DNA of 64,000 bases from Levilactobacillus acidifarinae DSM 19394 = JCM 15949 (GTDB lineage Bacteria; Bacillota; Bacilli; Lactobacillales; Lactobacillaceae), in assembly GCF_001434835.1 (NCBI RefSeq), contig NZ_AZDV01000005.1, forward strand, positions 391,178-455,177, in the 5' to 3' direction. Made by a program: the position numbers and the translations under genes. Shown here piece by piece: positions 60,720 through 64,000 of this stretch; the first letter of the stretch is position 1; every line of letters begins with the position of its first letter. The notes under the pieces are model-generated. The model did not search any database. It was not told where the DNA came from and worked only from the letters and a program-made list of their open reading frames with translations.

Positions 60720-60730
60720 GCTGTTTCACG

Positions 60731-60762
60731 AGCCGGGGGTTTTCGGTTACCCCCGGCTTTTT
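60731..60762 (+). terminator. Terminator after aldehyde dehydrogenase
   Basis: AGCCGGGGGT/ACCCCCGGCT perfect 10-base stem, TTTT. Confidence 0.9.
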
Positions 60763-60871
60763 GGCGCAATCATGGTGGCCATTAATCTGTAAGCGGTGCC
60801 AATTATTTTAAATTTACCCCCGAGTATGCTAATCTGAGACGTAAGCACTTCAAGAAAGGGTGAGTTTGAAA

Positions 60872-61621
60872 ATGACAGATCGGTTAAACGGAAAAGTGGC
60901 CATCATCACGGGTGGCGTGGCTGGTATCGGCTTAGGCATTGCGGAATGTTACGTGCGCGAAGGCGCTAAAGTGGTCATGACTGCTAACCATAACGTGGAT
61001 GGTGGGAAGGCCGCCGTGGCCAAGTTTGGCGACGACGTGAGTCTGTTCGTCCAACAAGACGTAGCCAAGGAAGCTGACTGGCAGAAGGTGATTGATGCGA
61101 CACTAGCGAAGTTTGGCAAGCTCGATATTCTGGTGAACAATGCCGGTATCGGGGGCATGAGTCCCATCATTGAAGACCTGTCATTAGCCGATTGGCAGAA
61201 GGTCATCGACATTAACCTGACCGCCAATTTCTTGGGTGAAAAGTACGGCATCAAGGCGATGCAAAAGACCAACGACGCCAAGGGCTCCATCATCAACGTG
61301 TCTTCTGTGGCGGGCTTGGTGGGACTGCCAACCGCGCCCGCTTACTCCGCCAGCAAGGGGGGCACCCGGATGCTGACGCACGCCACGGCGTTGAACTTAG
61401 CGCACCGGGGCATTGATATCCGCGTGAACTCCGTGCACCCTGGTTGGATTGACACCGCCATCGTACCAGCGGCGGCTAAGGAACAGTTGATCAAGACCAT
61501 TCCGGTGGGCCACATGGGTGAACCCAAGGATATTGGGGAAGTCTGTGTCTACTTAGGGAGTGACGAATCTAAGTTTGCCAACGGGGCCGAATTCACGGTC
61601 GACGGGGCTCAACGCGCCTAG
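60872..61621 (+). CDS. short-chain dehydrogenase, R-specific alcohol dehydrogenase-like
   Basis: A 249-residue classical SDR. Cofactor motif [15 protein letters not shown], catalytic Ser in INVSSVAG, Tyr157 and Lys161 in YSASKGG. The plan ([13 protein letters not shown] at the start, [31 protein letters not shown] at the end) closely parallels the Mg-dependent, NADP-linked R-ADH of Levilactobacillus brevis, although clearly a different protein. Carbonyl reduction is expected. ATG 60872 is preferred over a GTG at 60860 that lies inside the ribosome binding region. Confidence 0.88.
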   Translation: MTDRLNGKVAIITGGVAGIGLGIAECYVREGAKVVMTANHNVDGGKAAVAKFGDDVSLFVQQDVAKEADWQKVIDATLAKFGKLDILVNNAGIGGMSPIIEDLSLADWQKVIDINLTANFLGEKYGIKAMQKTNDAKGSIINVSSVAGLVGLPTAPAYSASKGGTRMLTHATALNLAHRGIDIRVNSVHPGWIDTAIVPAAAKEQLIKTIPVGHMGEPKDIGEVCVYLGSDESKFANGAEFTVDGAQRA

Positions 61622-61650
61622 TTGCTTCTTTTAAATTTGCGAATCAGGCC

Positions 61651-61683
61651 AAAAGCAGCGTCTTCACGGACGGTGCTTTTTAT
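61651..61683 (+). terminator. Terminator after SDR gene
   Basis: AAAAGCAGCGTC pairs imperfectly with GACGGTGCTTTT, then T-rich. Confidence 0.6.
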
Positions 61684-61697
61684 TTGATTTAACGGTA

Positions 61698-61726
61698 TTG
61701 CAAGCGTTTGCACGAACTGCTAAGAT
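61698..61726 (+). promoter_or_regulatory. GH31 promoter overlapped by cre-like site
   Basis: TTGCAA, 17 bases, TAAGAT. TGCAAGCGTTTGCA (61699-61712), a perfect palindrome matching the cre consensus at 12 of 14, covers the -35, predicting CcpA repression. Confidence 0.65.
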
Positions 61727-61774
61727 GGGGGCAGGACAACCAACTTAACATTGTGTTGAAGGGATCCAACTAAC

Positions 61775-64000
61775 ATGACTACTTTACCAACTTACACGCA
61801 AACCGGGCAGACCGTGACCTTTAATTTTGCCACCAACTTACAACTCACGGTCCTGACCGCTAGTATCATTCATCTCTTTAGCGACCGGGGCGAACCCGGC
61901 ACTTCCTACGCCGTTGAGGGCGATAAACAACAACCGACCGCCTTTACGGTGACCAATCAGGGCGACCATTACGACCTCACGACCGCCGCTTTGACCGTGC
62001 ACCTGGATGCGACGGGACACGTGGACGTCGACGATGCGGCGGGTCACCCGCTCATCACTGATTATCGCGGGAAACGGCAATTACTCGACAAGGGCGTCGA
62101 CAAGGTGCACCAACGCTTGGTTGAAGCCGAAGGGCACAGCATTAACGGCGCCACCGTCCAGGGCGACCAAGGGTATCAGGTCATCAAAGCCTTAGCCGCC
62201 GATGAACACCTGTACGGCCTGGGTGATAAACCCGGCTACCTGGATAAACGGGGCTACGAATACGACAACTGGAACAGTGACAACCCGGACGCACACCTGG
62301 AAACCTTTACTAAGCTCTACAAGTCGATTCCGGTGTTGTTGGGGTTGAAGAACGGTCATCCGTACGGCCTGTTCTTCGATAATCCCTACCGGAGTCATTT
62401 TGACTTGGGAAAGGAAAGTCCGCACTACTATTTCTATTCGGTGGTCGCGGGCAACTTGGATTACTACATTTTAGGTGGGGCTAGCTTAAAGGCCGTTGTG
62501 ACCAACTACACCTACCTGACCGGTCGAACGCCGTTACCGCAGAAGTGGACGCTGGGTTACCAGCAGTCCCGGTGGGGGTATAGCGCCAGTCAAAAAGAAG
62601 TTCAGGCGATTGCCGACGATCTCGAACAAAACGACCTACCCTGCGATGCGATTCACTTCGACGTCGACTACATGCGCGGCTACCGGGTCTTTACCTGGGA
62701 TACTGACAAGTACCCGGCTGGTCCCGGCGAGTTTATCGCCCAACTTAAGCAGCGCGGCATTCGGGTGATTCCCATCATCGATCCGGGCGTCAAGCAGGAT
62801 CCGGACTATGCCGTTTACGCGACGGGCCTCAAAAACGATTATTTCGTCAAATCCCCCAACGGACAGGTCTACATTAACCAGGTCTGGCCGGGAAACGCAG
62901 CCTTTCCGGACTTTGGCCGCCCAGCGGTACGGGATTGGTGGGCCCACAACGTTAAATTTTTGACCGACTTGGGCGTTGCCGGCGTTTGGAACGACATGAA
63001 CGAACCGGCGTCGTTTCAGGGACCGATTCCCAACGACGTGGTCTTCTCCGATCAGGATCGTCCGGCCACGCATAAGAAGATGCACAACGTTTACGGCCAC
63101 AACATGGCCCAAGCGACCTACGCCGGGCTAAAGGCTCAGCAACATCGGCGACCGTTCGTGATTACCCGGGCGGCCTACGCGGGAACGCAGAAGTACGCGA
63201 CCGTGTGGACCGGCGATAATCAGAGTATCTGGCCGCACGTGCAACTGTTGATTCCCCAATTGTGCACGTTGGGGTTGAGCGGGTTTAGTTTCGTGGGCAC
63301 GGATATCGGGGGGTTCGGAGCCGATACCACGCCGGAACTGCTGACGCGCTGGATCGAAGCGGGCCTGTTTAGCCCACTGTTCCGCAATCACGCGGCGATG
63401 GGCACGCGCCACCAGGAACCCTGGGTTTTCGGGGAACCCACGTTAAGTATTTATCGGAAATATTTGAAGTTACGTTACCGGTTTGTGCCGTACCTCTACG
63501 ACCTCTTTGCCCAAGAAACCCAGACTGGGCTGCCAATTATGCGGCCGTTGGTTTTAAACGACGACCAGGATCCCCGGAACCGGGAGATTAACGACGAGTA
63601 CATGGTGGGTGATACCGTCTTGGTTGCACCGGTGGTTCAACAGGGGCAAACGAAGCGGTTGGTTTACCTGCCACGTGGCGAGTGGGTCGACTTCTGGAAT
63701 AACCGGGAATACGCCGGACAACAAGACATCGTGGTAGATGCGCCACTGGATAAGTTACCGTTGTTCGTGCGGAAGAACACCTTGTTACCGTGGGGGCCCG
63801 CGGTTAGCCATATCGGTGACCAACCGGATACCGCGATGACGTTTCGGTTATTCGGCGACCACGGGACTTACGACCATTACCAGGATAACGGCACGGATTT
63901 CAAATACCAGACCGGGGAATGGAACGGTTATCGGGTGGCTGTGTCTCACAATCAGGTGACGGTCACCCTGACCCATCACGGTTATGCGGCGGTCTACCAG
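61775..64000 (+). CDS. GH31 alpha-glucosidase/xylosidase, 3' end outside window
   Basis: First 742 residues of a family 31 glycosidase whose stop lies beyond the window. An N-terminal beta-sandwich domain is followed by a barrel: LYGLGDKPGYLDKRGYEYDNWNSD, GYQQSRWGYSA, HFDVDYMRGYRVFTWD, and GVWNDMNEP with the nucleophile Asp about 407. ATVWTGDNQS carries the acid/base Asp, then LSGFSFVGTDIGGF and FSPLFRNHAAMGTRHQEPW. There is no signal peptide, so it is cytosolic and probably acts on maltose-type oligosaccharides. GAAGGGATC precedes ATG 61775. Its own cre-covered promoter suggests catabolite repression. Confidence 0.9.
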   Translation, partial: MTTLPTYTQTGQTVTFNFATNLQLTVLTASIIHLFSDRGEPGTSYAVEGDKQQPTAFTVTNQGDHYDLTTAALTVHLDATGHVDVDDAAGHPLITDYRGKRQLLDKGVDKVHQRLVEAEGHSINGATVQGDQGYQVIKALAADEHLYGLGDKPGYLDKRGYEYDNWNSDNPDAHLETFTKLYKSIPVLLGLKNGHPYGLFFDNPYRSHFDLGKESPHYYFYSVVAGNLDYYILGGASLKAVVTNYTYLTGRTPLPQKWTLGYQQSRWGYSASQKEVQAIADDLEQNDLPCDAIHFDVDYMRGYRVFTWDTDKYPAGPGEFIAQLKQRGIRVIPIIDPGVKQDPDYAVYATGLKNDYFVKSPNGQVYINQVWPGNAAFPDFGRPAVRDWWAHNVKFLTDLGVAGVWNDMNEPASFQGPIPNDVVFSDQDRPATHKKMHNVYGHNMAQATYAGLKAQQHRRPFVITRAAYAGTQKYATVWTGDNQSIWPHVQLLIPQLCTLGLSGFSFVGTDIGGFGADTTPELLTRWIEAGLFSPLFRNHAAMGTRHQEPWVFGEPTLSIYRKYLKLRYRFVPYLYDLFAQETQTGLPIMRPLVLNDDQDPRNREINDEYMVGDTVLVAPVVQQGQTKRLVYLPRGEWVDFWNNREYAGQQDIVVDAPLDKLPLFVRKNTLLPWGPAVSHIGDQPDTAMTFRLFGDHGTYDHYQDNGTDFKYQTGEWNGYRVAVSHNQVTVTLTHHGYAAVYQ

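Overview
The window looks like chromosomal DNA of a moderately high-GC lactic acid bacterium in the Lactobacillaceae, most likely Levilactobacillus (the L. brevis group) or a close relative. Supporting this are oleate hydratase, an OpuC osmolyte transporter with tandem CBS domains, GH25 lysozymes, a short-chain dehydrogenase resembling L. brevis R-specific alcohol dehydrogenase, strong AGGAGG ribosome binding sites, CcpA (cre) sites and compact convergent terminators. The species call is an inference from family knowledge. I saw no rRNA, tRNA, CRISPR array, transposase or prophage module.

Layout. 0-5 kb: oleate hydratase, signal peptidase I, cytidine deaminase, an AT-rich gene-poor stretch and a MarR regulator. 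5-9 kb: a TetR regulator beside a broken dehydrogenase gene, a GPH-type sugar symporter and a YagU-like membrane protein. 9-17 kb: a UvrA-like ABC ATPase, a nitroreductase, a large zinc-finger/coiled-coil unknown, and a secreted PAP2 phosphatase with an autotransporter-type repeat. 17-21 kb: the opuCABCD operon. 21-27 kb: a small NAD(P)-binding protein, two paralogous MFS exporters, and an overlapping DUF3737/MalY aminotransferase pair. 27-35 kb: a two-gene membrane glycosylation module and a tandemly duplicated cassette of GH25 lysozyme plus small secreted protein. 35-43 kb: AI-2E-type permease, small membrane proteins, a MacB-like ABC exporter, an FAD-linked oxidase and a GH13 glucosidase. 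43-49 kb: MarR, PnuC, CorA, a MarR/EmrB drug-efflux operon and a small membrane protein. 49-64 kb: AraC with divergent GH30, secreted proteins, a two-component system, type II NADH dehydrogenase, TetR, aldehyde dehydrogenase, a short-chain dehydrogenase and a GH31 glucosidase cut by the window end.

Themes. Carbon use is mostly tied to cre-like sites (cytidine deaminase, FAD oxidase, GH30, aldehyde dehydrogenase, GH31). Envelope biology and stress export make up much of the rest. The most unusual signals are non-coding. A roughly 280-base intergenic element occurs in three copies at about 26.8, 45.6 and 51.1 kb. It can fold into a branched structure whose stems show paired compensatory changes between copies, and its ends look like terminal inverted repeats. 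Two promoters (21.03 and 27.13 kb) share a palindrome inside a 19-base -35/-10 spacer, the hallmark of MerR-family control, although no MerR gene lies in the window. A structured leader of about 115 bases follows the first of these promoters.
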